Part shown: in pieces, positions 8,336-17,460 of the stretch | Layout: every line of letters begins with the position of its first letter | How positions within the stretch are numbered: the stretch's first letter is position 1 | Origin: Roseomonas marmotae | GTDB taxonomy: Bacteria > Pseudomonadota > Alphaproteobacteria > Acetobacterales > Acetobacteraceae | Direction: 5' to 3' | DNA: 64,000 bases | Assembly (NCBI RefSeq): GCF_017654485.1 | Contig: NZ_CP061094.1 | Location: 62,001-126,000 of the forward strand | Position numbers and translations under genes: made by a program | Notes under the pieces: model-generated | What the model was told of the DNA's origin: nothing | The model's input: the letters and a program-made list of their open reading frames with translations, nothing else | Databases searched by the model: none

Positions 8336-9594
8336 GGCGCCTCCTCCGCCAGCAGCAGGTCGATGGCGGCGGTCCAGGAGAAGGTGCCGCCGCCGATGCC
8401 CTGGCCGGTGGTGGGGTCGAAATACTCGCTGAAGCCCTCGCGCCCGATCAGCGCGCGGGTATCGGCGCGGATGCGCGCGGCCTGGGCCGCCCGGCCCGCA
8501 TCGGCAAAGCCCTCGGCGATCATCCAGTTCACCACGGCCCAGATCGGGCCGCGCCAGTAGCGCAGCGGCTCGAACATCGGATGCGCCGGGTCGGTGGAGG
8601 GCACGGCGAAGCGCACCCGCGCCAGCCAGTCCTCCAGCGTCGCAGCGAGTTGCTCCGCATGGCGATGGACGCCGCCAAACAGCGGCAGAAAGCCGGCGGA
8701 GGTGCTGGCGGGCAGGATCTCCCCACCGACCAGGTCGCGGGAGCGGTAGATGCCCGCGGCTTTCTGCCACAGGGTCTCGATGGCGGGTTCGGCGCGGGCG
8801 AGGCGGGTCTCAATGGCGGCGCGGTCGGCGGCGCTGCCGAAGCGGGCGGCGAGGGCCAGCAGGTCGCGCTCGGCGCGGGCCAGGATGGCATTGGTGCCGA
8901 CATCCGCCACCCGGAAGGGCGAGGCCCGCAGCATCCGCGCCGCATCCCATCCCTCGGCCCGGAAGAGGTCCACGAGATGAATGAAGCGCTGGTAGTCGAT
9001 GGCGCGCGGGCGGAAGGCGGGGTCAATATGCGCGGTGTCCCGGCGGCGGATCTCCGAGGTGGTCTCGGTCGGCACCCGGTCCAGGATGCTGTCCCAGGCC
9101 GGGCTGTTGTCCATGCCGGTTTCCCAGGGATGCAGGGTGGCGACCAGCCCGGTGCGACCGGGGTCGCGCGCCTCGGCCCACCAGCGATGGCTGGCCAGCA
9201 GCCTGGGGTAGATGGCGGCGGCCTCCGCCTCAGCCGCCGCGCGGTCGCTGGCGCGGTCCAGCAGGCGGCGGGTGGCGGTGGCCAGCACCGGCGGCTGGGT
9301 GATGCCGGAGGTCGGCGGATCGCGGCGCACGCCCCAGACCTCGGGGCCGGGGAAGTAATCGTCTGACGGCGCGTGGAAGACGATCTGCGGCACCAGCCCG
9401 TCCTCCCACTGGCCTTCCAGCAGCCGGTGGATCTCCCGCCAGGCGCGCGGCTCGTCGAAGATCCCCCAGCCCATGGCGACGAAGGCGGAGTCCCAGTTCC
9501 ACTGGAAGGGGTAGAGCCGGTCGGTCGGCACGGTATAGCCGCCGCGGTCATTGGTCCGCAGCACGGCCTGTGCTGCCTGCAGGCGCTCGCTCAT
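8332..9594 (-). CDS. GH63/mannosylglycerate hydrolase-like glycoside hydrolase
   Basis: A 420-residue (alpha/alpha)6-barrel glycosidase without a signal peptide, hence cytoplasmic. Family features are YPFQWNWDSAF near residue 30, ETGMDNSPAWDS in the middle (containing the likely acid residue), the WRGPIWAVVNW segment and a C-terminal FDPTTGQGIGGGTFSWTAA. This resembles the MGH1-like branch of GH63, whose known members hydrolyse mannosylglycerate or glucosylglycerate, but the specificity cannot be assigned. It lies between the transporter ATPase (4-base overlap upstream) and the amidohydrolases (4-base overlap downstream). Together these imply uptake of a glycoside, removal of the sugar and processing of the remainder. 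Confidence 0.75.
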   Translation of the reverse strand: MSERLQAAQAVLRTNDRGGYTVPTDRLYPFQWNWDSAFVAMGWGIFDEPRAWREIHRLLEGQWEDGLVPQIVFHAPSDDYFPGPEVWGVRRDPPTSGITQPPVLATATRRLLDRASDRAAAEAEAAAIYPRLLASHRWWAEARDPGRTGLVATLHPWETGMDNSPAWDSILDRVPTETTSEIRRRDTAHIDPAFRPRAIDYQRFIHLVDLFRAEGWDAARMLRASPFRVADVGTNAILARAERDLLALAARFGSAADRAAIETRLARAEPAIETLWQKAAGIYRSRDLVGGEILPASTSAGFLPLFGGVHRHAEQLAATLEDWLARVRFAVPSTDPAHPMFEPLRYWRGPIWAVVNWMIAEGFADAGRAAQAARIRADTRALIGREGFSEYFDPTTGQGIGGGTFSWTAAIDLLLAEEAP

Positions 9595-10649
9595 GCGCGA
9601 CTCTCCAGCGCCACACCCTTGGCGGCGTCCATCCAGTTGAGGCGGTCCAGGTTGGGCCGCAGGTGCAGCACCTGCCCGGGCTGGGGCAGGGCGCCATCGG
9701 CGTAGGGCACCACCACGCGCATCAGCTGGCCCTCGGTGGTGCCGGTCAGCAGCAGGTGGGAACCCAGCGGCTCGGCCACGCGCAGCTCGAAGGCGAATCC
9801 ATCCCGCGGCGTGGCGGGCTGCAGGTCCTCGGCGCGCAGGCCCAGCACCACCTCGGCGGCAGGGGCGGGCGCCGGCAGCGTCAGGCCACCCAGCGCGACC
9901 TGCCCGCCGCGCACCGGCAGACGCAGGAAGTTCATCGGCGGGCTGCCGACGAAGCCGCCGACAAAGCGGGTGCGCGGGCGGTGATAGATCTCGGAAGCGC
10001 CGCCGATCTGCTCGATCACGCCGCCATGCATCACGGCGATGCGGTCGGCCAGGCCCATGGCCTCGGTCTGGTCATGCGTCACGTAGATGGTGGTGGTGCC
10101 GGAGGCCGCCAGCACCGCCTTCAGCTCCGCCCGCATCTCCAGCCGCAGCAGGGCATCGAGGTTGGAGAGCGGCTCGTCCATCAGCAGCACCGCCGGCTCC
10201 ACCGCCAGGGCGCGGGCCACCGCCACGCGCTGCCGCTGGCCGCCGGAAAGCTGCGCCGGGTAGCGGGCCAGCAGCGGTTCGATATGCAGCAGCGATGCCG
10301 CGCGCTCCACCTGCCGCTGCATGCGCGCCTTGTCGGCGCCCGCCATCCGCAGGCCGAAGGCGATGTTCTCGGCCACCGTCAGGTGCGGAAAGACCGCGTA
10401 GTTCTGGAAGACCATGGCGAGGCCCCGCTTGCGCGGCGGCAGGGCCGAGACATCGCGCCCGCCGATCAGCACGCGCCCGCCGCTCTGCGCCTCGAGCCCC
10501 GCGATGATGCGCAGCAGGGTGGTCTTGCCGCAGCCGGAAGGGCCGAGCAGCGCCAGGAACTCGCCGTCATGCACTTCGAGGCTGATTTCCTCCAGCGCGC
10601 GGGTGGCGCCGAAGGCTTTCTGGATTCGGTCGATGGTGATGTTTGCCAC
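9591..10649 (-). CDS. ABC transporter ATP-binding protein (MalK/UgpC/PotA type)
   Basis: A 352-residue ATPase: Walker A GPSGCGKTT (about 36-44), Q-loop MVFQNYAVFPHLTV, signature LSGGQRQR, Walker B LLMDEPLSNLD and H-loop YVTHDQTEA. A C-terminal TOBE-type regulatory domain follows residue 235. It energises the two permeases immediately upstream (9-base gap to the permease stop). The domain layout fits importers of sugars, glycerol phosphate or polyamines. Its start is within the leftward operon and its stop overlaps the glycosidase start by 4 bases. Confidence 0.9.
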   Translation of the reverse strand: MANITIDRIQKAFGATRALEEISLEVHDGEFLALLGPSGCGKTTLLRIIAGLEAQSGGRVLIGGRDVSALPPRKRGLAMVFQNYAVFPHLTVAENIAFGLRMAGADKARMQRQVERAASLLHIEPLLARYPAQLSGGQRQRVAVARALAVEPAVLLMDEPLSNLDALLRLEMRAELKAVLAASGTTTIYVTHDQTEAMGLADRIAVMHGGVIEQIGGASEIYHRPRTRFVGGFVGSPPMNFLRLPVRGGQVALGGLTLPAPAPAAEVVLGLRAEDLQPATPRDGFAFELRVAEPLGSHLLLTGTTEGQLMRVVVPYADGALPQPGQVLHLRPNLDRLNWMDAAKGVALESRA

Positions 10650-10658
10650 GCGGCCAGC

Positions 10659-11468
10659 CTATCGGTTGCCGATGCCCCACATCGCGAAAAGGCGACGCCG
10701 GACCAGGAAGATGAAGATGACGGAAGGAACGATCAGGATCATCCCGCCCGCGAACTGCACATGCAGCGGCGATTCCGAGAGCACCGAGAGCAGATAGGCC
10801 GTCAGTGTCCGGTGCCGCACCGTGAGGACCGAGGCCGCGAAGACCTCGTTCCAGGAGAGCACGAAGGCAAAGATGCTGGCGGCGGCGATGCCCGGCAGCG
10901 CCAGCGGCAGCACCACGCGCAGGAAGCCGGTGAAGCGGGAGCAGCCGAAGACCCAGGCCGCTTCCTCCAGTTCCGCCGGGATGCCCTGGAAGAGGCTGGC
11001 GCAGACCAGCGTGGCGAAGGGCACCGCCAGCACCGCATGCAGCAGCGCGACGCCGAAGGGCGTGTCGTAGAGGCCGAGACGAATAAAACTGACCGTCAGC
11101 GGCAGGGCCAGGATGGCCACGGGAAAGGCCCGCGTCATCAGGATCAGCAGCCGGTAGCTGCCGGCGCCCGGAAAGCGGAAGCGCGCCAGGGCATAGCCGG
11201 CGGGCACGCCCAGCAGCAGGGCCAGCACCATGCACATGGCCGCCGCCTGCACGCTGACCCATGTGGCGCGCCAGACGCCGTCGATGGCCAGGAAGGCGCC
11301 GACCGTATCCAGCGAAAGCCCGAGCGGCAGGAAGGGCTTCGGCCATTGCGAGACGATCTCCCGCCCGCCGAAGGCGCCCAGCGCCAGCAGGTAGATCGGC
11401 ACCAGCGTCCAGGCGCAGAGCACGGCCACGCCGCACCAGAGCAGCCCGCGCCGCCAGACGGGGGTCAT
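10659..11468 (-). CDS. ABC transporter permease (MalG/UgpE type)
   Basis: A 269-residue membrane protein with six predicted membrane segments. The binding-protein-dependent transport (EAA) loop lies at about residues 165-190 (IPAELEEAAWVFGCS-RF). The frame is open upstream, but the ATG at 11468 overlaps the TGA of the partner permease by 4 bases and places the first membrane helix at residue 10, as expected. It forms the heterodimeric channel with the product of 11465-12313. The substrate is probably a carbohydrate or glycoside, judged from the glycosidase in the operon. Confidence 0.9.
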   Translation of the reverse strand: MTPVWRRGLLWCGVAVLCAWTLVPIYLLALGAFGGREIVSQWPKPFLPLGLSLDTVGAFLAIDGVWRATWVSVQAAAMCMVLALLLGVPAGYALARFRFPGAGSYRLLILMTRAFPVAILALPLTVSFIRLGLYDTPFGVALLHAVLAVPFATLVCASLFQGIPAELEEAAWVFGCSRFTGFLRVVLPLALPGIAAASIFAFVLSWNEVFAASVLTVRHRTLTAYLLSVLSESPLHVQFAGGMILIVPSVIFIFLVRRRLFAMWGIGNR

Positions 11469-12313
11469 GCCCGCTGCTCCGCCGGCACGCGCAGCGCCAC
11501 CAGATAGAGCAGCGTCGCCGCGACCGAGATCACCATGACCAGCACCGCATAGCTGGCGGCCACGCCATAATCCTGGTTGCCGTACTGCCAGTTGAAGGCC
11601 TCGCTGACCAGCACGGGGAAGTTGCGGCCGCCGAGGGCGAGGGCCATGGCGAACATCTCGAAGGCCAGCACGGTGCGCAGGATCAGCGCGGTCTGCAGGC
11701 TGGGCCGCAGAAGCGGCAGGGTGATGCGCCAGAAGCGCTGCCAGGGGGAGGCGCCGAAGACCTCCGCCGCTTCCTCGTATTCCTTCGGCAGCAGCTGCAC
11801 TCCGGCCAGCAGGATGACGAAGACGATGGCGGTCGCGCGCCACAATTCGGCGACGATGATGCCGGCCAGCAGCACCATCGGCGTCTCATAGGTCAGCCAG
11901 GCCTCCGGGCCGCTGATCACGCCGAGCTTGAAGAGCAGCGTGTTCAGCCAGCCCTGGTCGGTCAGGATGGCCAGCCAGACCAGCCCCGCCGCGAGGTCGG
12001 AGATGCCGAGCGGGATGGACCAGACCCAGAGGATGATATCCCGCCCCTTCCTCACATGCCGCAGCATCATGGTCATGCCGAGCGCCAGCATGCATTGCAG
12101 CGGCACGACGATCAGCACCACCGAGAAGGTATTGACCACGGCGTCCTGGAAATTCAGGTCATCCGCCATGCGGTGCCAGTTGCCGAGGGACCAGGTGCCG
12201 CCCTCCTGGAAGGCCAGCAGGGCGGTCTGCGCCAGCGGCACCACGAAGAGCACGCCGAGGAACAGCACGGAAGGCAGGACCAGCAGATAGGGCAGGGCCC
12301 CGGCGCGGCGCAT
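11465..12313 (-). CDS. ABC transporter permease (MalF/UgpA type)
   Basis: A 282-residue permease with six membrane segments, beginning PYLLVLPSVLFLGVLFVVPL, and an EAA loop (PKEYEEAAEVFGASPWQRF). It is 6 bases downstream of the solute-binding protein stop and 4 bases overlapped with the second permease. The order binding protein, MalF-type, MalG-type, ATPase is that of a complete carbohydrate-type (CUT1-like) importer. Confidence 0.9.
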   Translation of the reverse strand: MRRAGALPYLLVLPSVLFLGVLFVVPLAQTALLAFQEGGTWSLGNWHRMADDLNFQDAVVNTFSVVLIVVPLQCMLALGMTMMLRHVRKGRDIILWVWSIPLGISDLAAGLVWLAILTDQGWLNTLLFKLGVISGPEAWLTYETPMVLLAGIIVAELWRATAIVFVILLAGVQLLPKEYEEAAEVFGASPWQRFWRITLPLLRPSLQTALILRTVLAFEMFAMALALGGRNFPVLVSEAFNWQYGNQDYGVAASYAVLVMVISVAATLLYLVALRVPAEQRA

Positions 12314-12319
12314 GGGCTG

Positions 12320-13630
12320 TCACTCGACCGGGCAGGGACCGTCGCTGCGGGCATCCGGTGCCCAGCAGGAAGCCTTGGTATCCGCGATGATGCGCTTCAT
12401 GGCCCCGGCCTGGCGGTCCAGCACGGCCCGCGGCGGCTCGCCCCGCAGCACCACGCGCTGGAAGGTATCCATGAAGAGCTTGTCGAACTCACCCCCGCGC
12501 TGGTCGAGCCCGACCGGCAGGGCACTGACCAGGGAATCCGGCGCCGCGCCCATCTTCGCGACGGCATCGGCGGCCAGCCGCAGGCCGGGGTCGAGGTCAG
12601 CGGGCATCTCCACCTGCACGACCGGGAAGAAGGCCACGGCCTTCAGCGTCTCGATCTGCACGGCCGGGCGCGTGAGGTATTCGATTAGCTTCGCGGCCTC
12701 GGCGGCGGCTGGCGCGCCATTGGCGATGGAAAGTCCGGCCACCACGGGCATCCAGCCCCGCCCCTTCGGACCGGCGGGGGCGGGGAAGGCCACGAAGTCA
12801 TCGGGCTTGCGGCTCAGCGCATCCATCAGCCGCGCCACATGGTCGAAGGCGATCCAGACATCGCCGGAGAGCAGCGGCTCCTGCATGAAGCCGTAATTGG
12901 TGGAATTCGGGTTCACGAACTTCCAGAGTTCGCGGAACTGCGTCCACATCTGCTCGGCCTCCGGCGAACGGAAGCTGCGCACCACGCCGCCGGTGAAGGA
13001 GGGATAGAGATAGCCCTCGAAGAAGCGCGGCATCAGCCCGGTGGGGCCGGCGGGGAAGCCCAGCATGCGCCGGCCGGTCTTCTCCTGGACATTGGCGGCC
13101 CATTGCCGGAGCTGATCATAGGTCAGCGCATTGATGTCGGCGCCGGCGGGCAGGAAGGGCAGCGCCTGCTTATTGGCCACCATGATGTAGGTGGCCTGCA
13201 TCCACGGGATATAGAGCTGCTGGCCGCCGCCCAGCTTGCCCGCCTCCAGCATCGACGGGTTGATCTGGCGGTTGGTCAGGCTGCCCAGCACGTCATCCAG
13301 CGGCGCCAGATTTTTGGTGCCGGCCAGCGGCAGCAATTCCCCATGCAGGCCGCCGATCAGGCTGCTGACGACCTTGCCGCCCTGCGCCTCGGCCCGCACA
13401 TGCACGCCGAGCTGCGGTGGCTGCTCGGTCACGAAACTGGTCGGCACGGGCGCGCCCGCCAGGATCTGCGTCCGCATCTTCTGCGCCGATTCGATCGGGC
13501 GCAGCTGCGTGGACAGGAAGACCAGTTCCTGCGCGCTGGCGGGCGCGGGCGCCCATGCGGCGGCGGTGCCGAGCAGGAGGCCGGCGAGCGCGGTGGCAAA
13601 ACCTCTACGGGATGATGGGACCTTTGCCAT
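12320..13630 (-). CDS. ABC transporter periplasmic solute-binding protein
   Basis: A 436-residue protein with an N-terminal export signal (RR at about residue 8-9, hydrophobic stretch to ASA near residue 33), so it is secreted to the periplasm, possibly by Tat. The rest is a bilobal family-1-type extracellular solute-binding protein, with a typical WMPVVAGLSIANGAP hinge-region segment and TRPAVQIETLK near the C terminus. Its first 26 bases overlap the 3' end of the LacI gene on the same strand. It feeds the two permeases directly downstream. The ligand is unknown; the accompanying glycosidase suggests a glycoside. Confidence 0.85.
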   Translation of the reverse strand: MAKVPSSRRGFATALAGLLLGTAAAWAPAPASAQELVFLSTQLRPIESAQKMRTQILAGAPVPTSFVTEQPPQLGVHVRAEAQGGKVVSSLIGGLHGELLPLAGTKNLAPLDDVLGSLTNRQINPSMLEAGKLGGGQQLYIPWMQATYIMVANKQALPFLPAGADINALTYDQLRQWAANVQEKTGRRMLGFPAGPTGLMPRFFEGYLYPSFTGGVVRSFRSPEAEQMWTQFRELWKFVNPNSTNYGFMQEPLLSGDVWIAFDHVARLMDALSRKPDDFVAFPAPAGPKGRGWMPVVAGLSIANGAPAAAEAAKLIEYLTRPAVQIETLKAVAFFPVVQVEMPADLDPGLRLAADAVAKMGAAPDSLVSALPVGLDQRGGEFDKLFMDTFQRVVLRGEPPRAVLDRQAGAMKRIIADTKASCWAPDARSDGPCPVE

Positions 13631-14687
13631 GCAGGGTTTCCTCCGGTTGATGCCGGCTTGGTCGCCGGTCCTTGGATACGGGTTCAGGCGCCGGGCCGTC
13701 GGAGGCCCGGACGATCAGCCGCGCCTGCCGCAGCTCGGCCATGCCGGCCGGGCTGGCGCCGCGCAGCAGTTCCAGAAGCATTTCCACCATCCGCAGCGCG
13801 CTGCGCTCGACATCGGGGTCGAAGGTGGTCAGGGGCGGGTCGGTATAGGTGGCGACCGGCAGGTTGTCGTAGCCGATGACGGCAAGGTCGTGGCCCACCT
13901 TCAGGCCGGCCCGTGCCGCCGCCCGCAGCGCGCCCACGGCCAGCCGGTCGGTGGCGCAGAGCAGCGCGCTGGGGGCGCGGCCGGCGTCGATCATGCCCTG
14001 CAGCAGGCGGAAGCCGTTCTCCTCCGTCGGTTCGGCCTCGGCCACGGGGCCGGGGGAGAGGCCTGCCTCGGCCATCGCATTCTCGAAGCCACGGGCGCGG
14101 TGATGCCCGAAGCTGTAGAGACGGGGCGCGCCCAGCAGCCCGATGCGGCGATGGCCCGCGGCGATCAGCCGCCGCGTGGCCAGCCGGAAGGCACCTTCGC
14201 CATCGACATCGACATGGGCATGCGGCCGCGCTTCCTCCGTGCGGCCATGCAGCACGAAAGGCATGCGGGAATCCAGCAGGTAGCCGACGCGAGGGTCCTG
14301 GCGGCGGGCCCGGGCCAGGATCACGGCATCGACGCGGCGGTTCTCCACCAGCTGGCGGTAGAAGGCCTGCTCCTCCTCACCGACGCGGGCGGTGCCGACG
14401 ATCAGGTCGAGCCCGGCGGCAGCCAGCTTGGGCCCGATGGCGCCCAGCAGGCGCAGGAAGAAGGCATCCTCCAGCTGCCCTGGCCCGGTGGGCAGCACGA
14501 CGCCCACGGCATCGCTGGTGCCGCCGCGCAGCCGGCGGGCGGCGGCATTGGGGCGGTAGCCCAGCCGGTCCGCCTCCGCGCGCACCCGCTCCCGCGTCTC
14601 GGCCGAGACATCGCTGAAGCCGCCCAGGGCACGGGAGACCGTGGTGACCGAGATATTCAGGCCCTGGGCGATCCGGCGCAGCGACAT
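13605..14687 (-). CDS. LacI-family transcriptional repressor
   Basis: A 360-residue LacI/GalR regulator with the HTH and hinge at residues 1-55 (MSLRRIAQGLNISVTTVSRALGG). A periplasmic-binding-protein-like sugar-sensing domain follows, with the usual HRRIGLLGAP and CATDRLAVGAL segments. ATG 14687 is chosen over an upstream in-frame ATG (14723) because LacI proteins begin at this helix. The C-terminal tail of about 30 residues runs past the usual end and overlaps the solute-binding protein start by 26 bases. As first gene of the operon it probably senses a breakdown product of the imported compound and represses the whole unit through the site at 14703-14716. Confidence 0.9.
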   Translation of the reverse strand: MSLRRIAQGLNISVTTVSRALGGFSDVSAETRERVRAEADRLGYRPNAAARRLRGGTSDAVGVVLPTGPGQLEDAFFLRLLGAIGPKLAAAGLDLIVGTARVGEEEQAFYRQLVENRRVDAVILARARRQDPRVGYLLDSRMPFVLHGRTEEARPHAHVDVDGEGAFRLATRRLIAAGHRRIGLLGAPRLYSFGHHRARGFENAMAEAGLSPGPVAEAEPTEENGFRLLQGMIDAGRAPSALLCATDRLAVGALRAAARAGLKVGHDLAVIGYDNLPVATYTDPPLTTFDPDVERSALRMVEMLLELLRGASPAGMAELRQARLIVRASDGPAPEPVSKDRRPSRHQPEETLHGKGPIIP

Positions 14688-14702
14688 GGCCGAAACCGTG
14701 AT

Positions 14703-14716
14703 CCAAAACGTTTCGG
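14703..14716. promoter_or_regulatory. LacI-type operator candidate
   Basis: CCAAAACGTTTCGG is a 14-base palindrome around a central CG with one mismatched pair. It lies 15 bases before the LacI start. LacI/GalR operators are commonly even palindromes with CG at the centre and AAACG-type arms. Confidence 0.5.
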
Positions 14717-14914
14717 GTGTCAAAGCCCGAAATCTCGCGCCGGGCCTGCCCCTTGCGGCAGCGCGACGCCGGGCCCGCGCATGATCGCACGGGCGGCCGA
14801 AATCTGATCGAGAGGCAGGAAAGCCTCTTACCCGCCGGGCAATGGACCGGCATCCAGGCGCATGCAGTGGGCTTCCCGGCAGCGGAGCCCGGCCATCCTG
14901 CGGTCCGGCTGCGC

Positions 14915-15853
14915 CTATTCCTCAGCCGTGGGCAGCCAGTCCACGACCGCCGCGACCTGCGTCAGTTCCCGTCGCAGGATGGGCACGGCATGGTCCACGA
15001 AACCGCGCACCGGCGACCAGGGCCGCGGGTTCGGCCGGAAGATCATGTTCACCGGGACCGCTTCCGGCTCATACGGGGTGAGCACGCGCCGCAGCCGGTC
15101 CGCCGACAACAGCTCCGCCACCTGATAGGACAGCGCGCGCATCAGGCCCTGCCCCCGGAGCGCCGCGTCGAGCCCCGCGCCGACACTCGTGATGGAGAGC
15201 CGCGTGTGCACCTGTATCGACCGCGTCCGCGCGCCGCCGGGCTTCTGCCGGAACGTCCAGAGTTCGCGGTTCCCGTCCGGGTTCACCCCGATGCAGCGAT
15301 GGCCGGAAAGCTCCGCCGGCTCCCGGGGCGGACCATGACGGGCGAGATAGGCGGGCGAGGCACATACGACCTGCCGCACCTCGCCGAGCCTCACCGCGAC
15401 CAGGCCGCTGTCGTGCAGATGCGCCAGCCGGATGGCGAGGTCGATGCCTTCGCCCATCATGTCGACCATGCGGTTCAGCAGCAGTGCCCGCGCCTGCACC
15501 TCGGGATGCCGTTCGAGGAATGATTCCAGCACCGGCGCCACCTTCAGCCGGCCGAAGAGCTCCGGCGCGGTCAATACCAGCGTGCCGCCGATGGCCTTCG
15601 CCGCCTGTCCCTCCCGGGCCTCGGCGAGCCGGGCCAGGACGTCACGCCAGATCGCGGCGTGCCGCTCGCCGGCCTCGGTCAGGCGCAGGCCGCGCGTGGA
15701 GCGCAGCAGCAGCGTCTCCCCCGCAGATGCCTCCAGGAGGGCGATGGCGCGCGTGGCCGCCGCCGCCGACCGGCCGAGCCGCCGCGCGGCGGCGGCGAGT
15801 GAGCCTTCGTCGATGGCGGCGACCGCCAGCTCCATCGCGTCAAGCCGGTCCAT
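14915..15853 (-). CDS. LysR-family transcriptional regulator
   Basis: A 312-residue LTTR. The winged HTH is at about residues 1-60 (MELAVAAIDEGSLAAAARRLG) and the substrate domain at 90-300. ATG 15853 is chosen over one 63 bases upstream because it begins directly at the HTH and leaves the perfect palindrome at 15856-15870 just outside the gene. It is divergent from the hydrolase at 15948, the likely target. The HTH is alanine-rich (AAARRLGRSAAAATRAI), as often seen in this GC-rich genome. Confidence 0.9.
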   Translation of the reverse strand: MDRLDAMELAVAAIDEGSLAAAARRLGRSAAAATRAIALLEASAGETLLLRSTRGLRLTEAGERHAAIWRDVLARLAEAREGQAAKAIGGTLVLTAPELFGRLKVAPVLESFLERHPEVQARALLLNRMVDMMGEGIDLAIRLAHLHDSGLVAVRLGEVRQVVCASPAYLARHGPPREPAELSGHRCIGVNPDGNRELWTFRQKPGGARTRSIQVHTRLSITSVGAGLDAALRGQGLMRALSYQVAELLSADRLRRVLTPYEPEAVPVNMIFRPNPRPWSPVRGFVDHAVPILRRELTQVAAVVDWLPTAEE

Positions 15854-15855
15854 GG

Positions 15856-15870
15856 TTTCAGATCCTGAAA
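15856..15870. promoter_or_regulatory. LysR-type T-N11-A box
   Basis: TTTCAG-ATC-CTGAAA is a perfect 6+3+6 palindrome containing T-N11-A. It sits 2 bases upstream of the lysR ATG and 77 bases before the divergent hydrolase start. It is a good candidate for the LTTR recognition site used in autorepression and activation of the hydrolase. Confidence 0.6.
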
Positions 15871-15947
15871 TCGAGCAGGTCATCCAACGCGCATTCAGCC
15901 GTCTCGTGCAAGTCACTACCCTGGCTCAACAGCAACGAGGTGACGCC

Positions 15948-16919
15948 ATGAACCAGACGAGTTCAGCGCTTCAGCGCCGCAGGCTGTTGCTCTCCCTGGC
16001 GGCGGCCCCGGCCCTGGCGCCTTTCGCGCCGGCTGCCGCCCGCCCGGCATCAACAACGGAGACAAGCATGTTCGACATCCACTACCGCACCCGACAGATC
16101 GGCCCCGTGGAAGTCTTCTACCGCGAGGCGGGAGCGGCCGATGCGCCGGTCATCCTGCTGCTGCACGGCTTCCCGACGAGCAGCCACATGTTCCGCGATC
16201 TGATCCCGCTGCTCGCCGACCGCTACCGGGTGATCGCGCCGGACCTGCCCGGCTTCGGCCTGACCAGGGCGCCGGGACGTGAAAGCTTCGACTACAGCTT
16301 CGACAACCTGGCCAAGGTCATCGGCCAGTTCACCGACGCGATGGGCCTGGGGCGCTATGCGCTCTATGTCTTCGATTACGGCGCGCCGACCGGATTGCGG
16401 CTGGCGATGGCGCGGCCCGAGCGGGTGAGCGCGATCATCTCTCAGAACGGCAACGCCTATCTTGAGGGGCTGAGCACGGAGTGGGATGCCTGGCAGGCTT
16501 ATTGGCGCGAGCCGACGGAGGACAACCGCGCCCGCTGCCGTGCCGCGCTGACCGACGAATTCATCCGCTCCCAGTATGAGCAGGGCGCGCCGGCGGGGCG
16601 TGTCGCTCCCGATGGCTACACGCTCGACCAGTTCTTCATGCACCGCGCCGCAGCAGCCGATATCCAGCTCGACCTCATCCTGAGCTACCGGACGAATGTG
16701 GCGCTCTATCCCGCCTTCCAGGGCTACTTCCGGCAGCACCAGCCGCCGCTGCTGGCGGTCTGGGGCAAGAACGATCCGTACTTCCTCCCCGCGGGGGCAG
16801 AAGCGTTCAGGCGGGACCTGCCGAAGGCGGAGGTGCATCTGCTCGACACCGGGCACTTCGCCCTGGAAACGCATCACCGGGAGATCGCCGGCATCATCCG
16901 CCGCTTCCTGCCAGCCTGA
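15948..16919 (+). CDS. Exported alpha/beta hydrolase, epoxide hydrolase/haloalkane dehalogenase-like
   Basis: A 323-residue enzyme. The N terminus has RRR followed by a hydrophobic segment and an alanine-rich end near residue 32, suggesting a twin-arginine-type or Sec signal. The alpha/beta hydrolase core contains HGFPTSS (oxyanion region), a nucleophile elbow FDYGAPTG in which Asp takes the place of the usual Ser, a late Asp in WGKNDPYF and His in TGHFALE. An Asp nucleophile is the hallmark of epoxide hydrolases and haloalkane dehalogenases. The substrate is unknown. It is divergent from the LysR gene and probably under its control. The ATG follows GAGG at a suitable distance. Confidence 0.85.
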   Translation: MNQTSSALQRRRLLLSLAAAPALAPFAPAAARPASTTETSMFDIHYRTRQIGPVEVFYREAGAADAPVILLLHGFPTSSHMFRDLIPLLADRYRVIAPDLPGFGLTRAPGRESFDYSFDNLAKVIGQFTDAMGLGRYALYVFDYGAPTGLRLAMARPERVSAIISQNGNAYLEGLSTEWDAWQAYWREPTEDNRARCRAALTDEFIRSQYEQGAPAGRVAPDGYTLDQFFMHRAAAADIQLDLILSYRTNVALYPAFQGYFRQHQPPLLAVWGKNDPYFLPAGAEAFRRDLPKAEVHLLDTGHFALETHHREIAGIIRRFLPA

Positions 16920-17460
16920 CGAACGGCCTCCTCGTCGCCCGGCGGCGAGGACAGGCACCGGCGTCGCGCGGCTCACGGCCCCGAAGGCGTGCAGGCCGGT
17001 ACAGCCGTGTTCCGGAACGGAACAGATCCACTCGGCAGGCATGTCGGCGCTCCCGGCCCTCTGGGTGGATCAGCAGATTCTCCGTTCCGGCGCGCAGCTT
17101 CCCGGACCCTGCCGCATGCCGCGCCGGTCCCCGTCCTTCCCAGGACAACCAGCCGATCCAGCCGGGCATCGCTCCGGTGCGGAATGGCCCGACGGCCGCA
17201 GCCCCGGCCGCCAGGCGCCGCACGGAGAGCGCAGGTCGTGCATCCAGCGATACCCGGATCAGAGAGAACCTCACGACTACGTTATTCAACGATCGCAATT
17301 TCGTGTTGAGTTCGAAACTAACTCCACTATAAAAACCACAAGAGTATCTTTTTCCGAGAATATTCACGGTGCGAAGAACGCCGCCGGGAAAGTTGCGGGC
17401 AATGAATCGTTATTAAGACGGCTGGCGCGAAGCGTCAGCCAGAGCGTATGCGGGGGAAAT
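16920..17460. other. 541-base intergenic region, AT-rich in its second half
   Basis: No gene could be supported here on either strand. The first 350 bases are GC-rich and contain only reading frames that lack recognisable features. From about 17270 the DNA becomes clearly AT-richer and holds the promoter candidate at 17306-17333 for the glycosyltransferase genes, followed by a leader of about 120 bases. Confidence 0.6.
17306..17333 (+). promoter_or_regulatory. Sigma-70-like promoter of the glycosyltransferase genes
   Basis: TTGAGT at 17306-17311 and TATAAA at 17328-17333 are separated by 16 bases, within an AT-rich patch upstream of the GTG at 17461. This is the clearest consensus-like promoter in the window. 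Confidence 0.5.

Noticed and set aside
9570..11507. A 645-residue + strand frame across the ABC transporter genes
   Set aside because: Composition (many Gln, His, Arg) is that of a shadow of the ATPase and permease genes.
16696..17460. An N-terminal extension of the glycosyltransferase at 17461
   Set aside because: It overlaps the end of the hydrolase gene out of frame and lacks recognisable sequence; the promoter at 17306 lies inside it.
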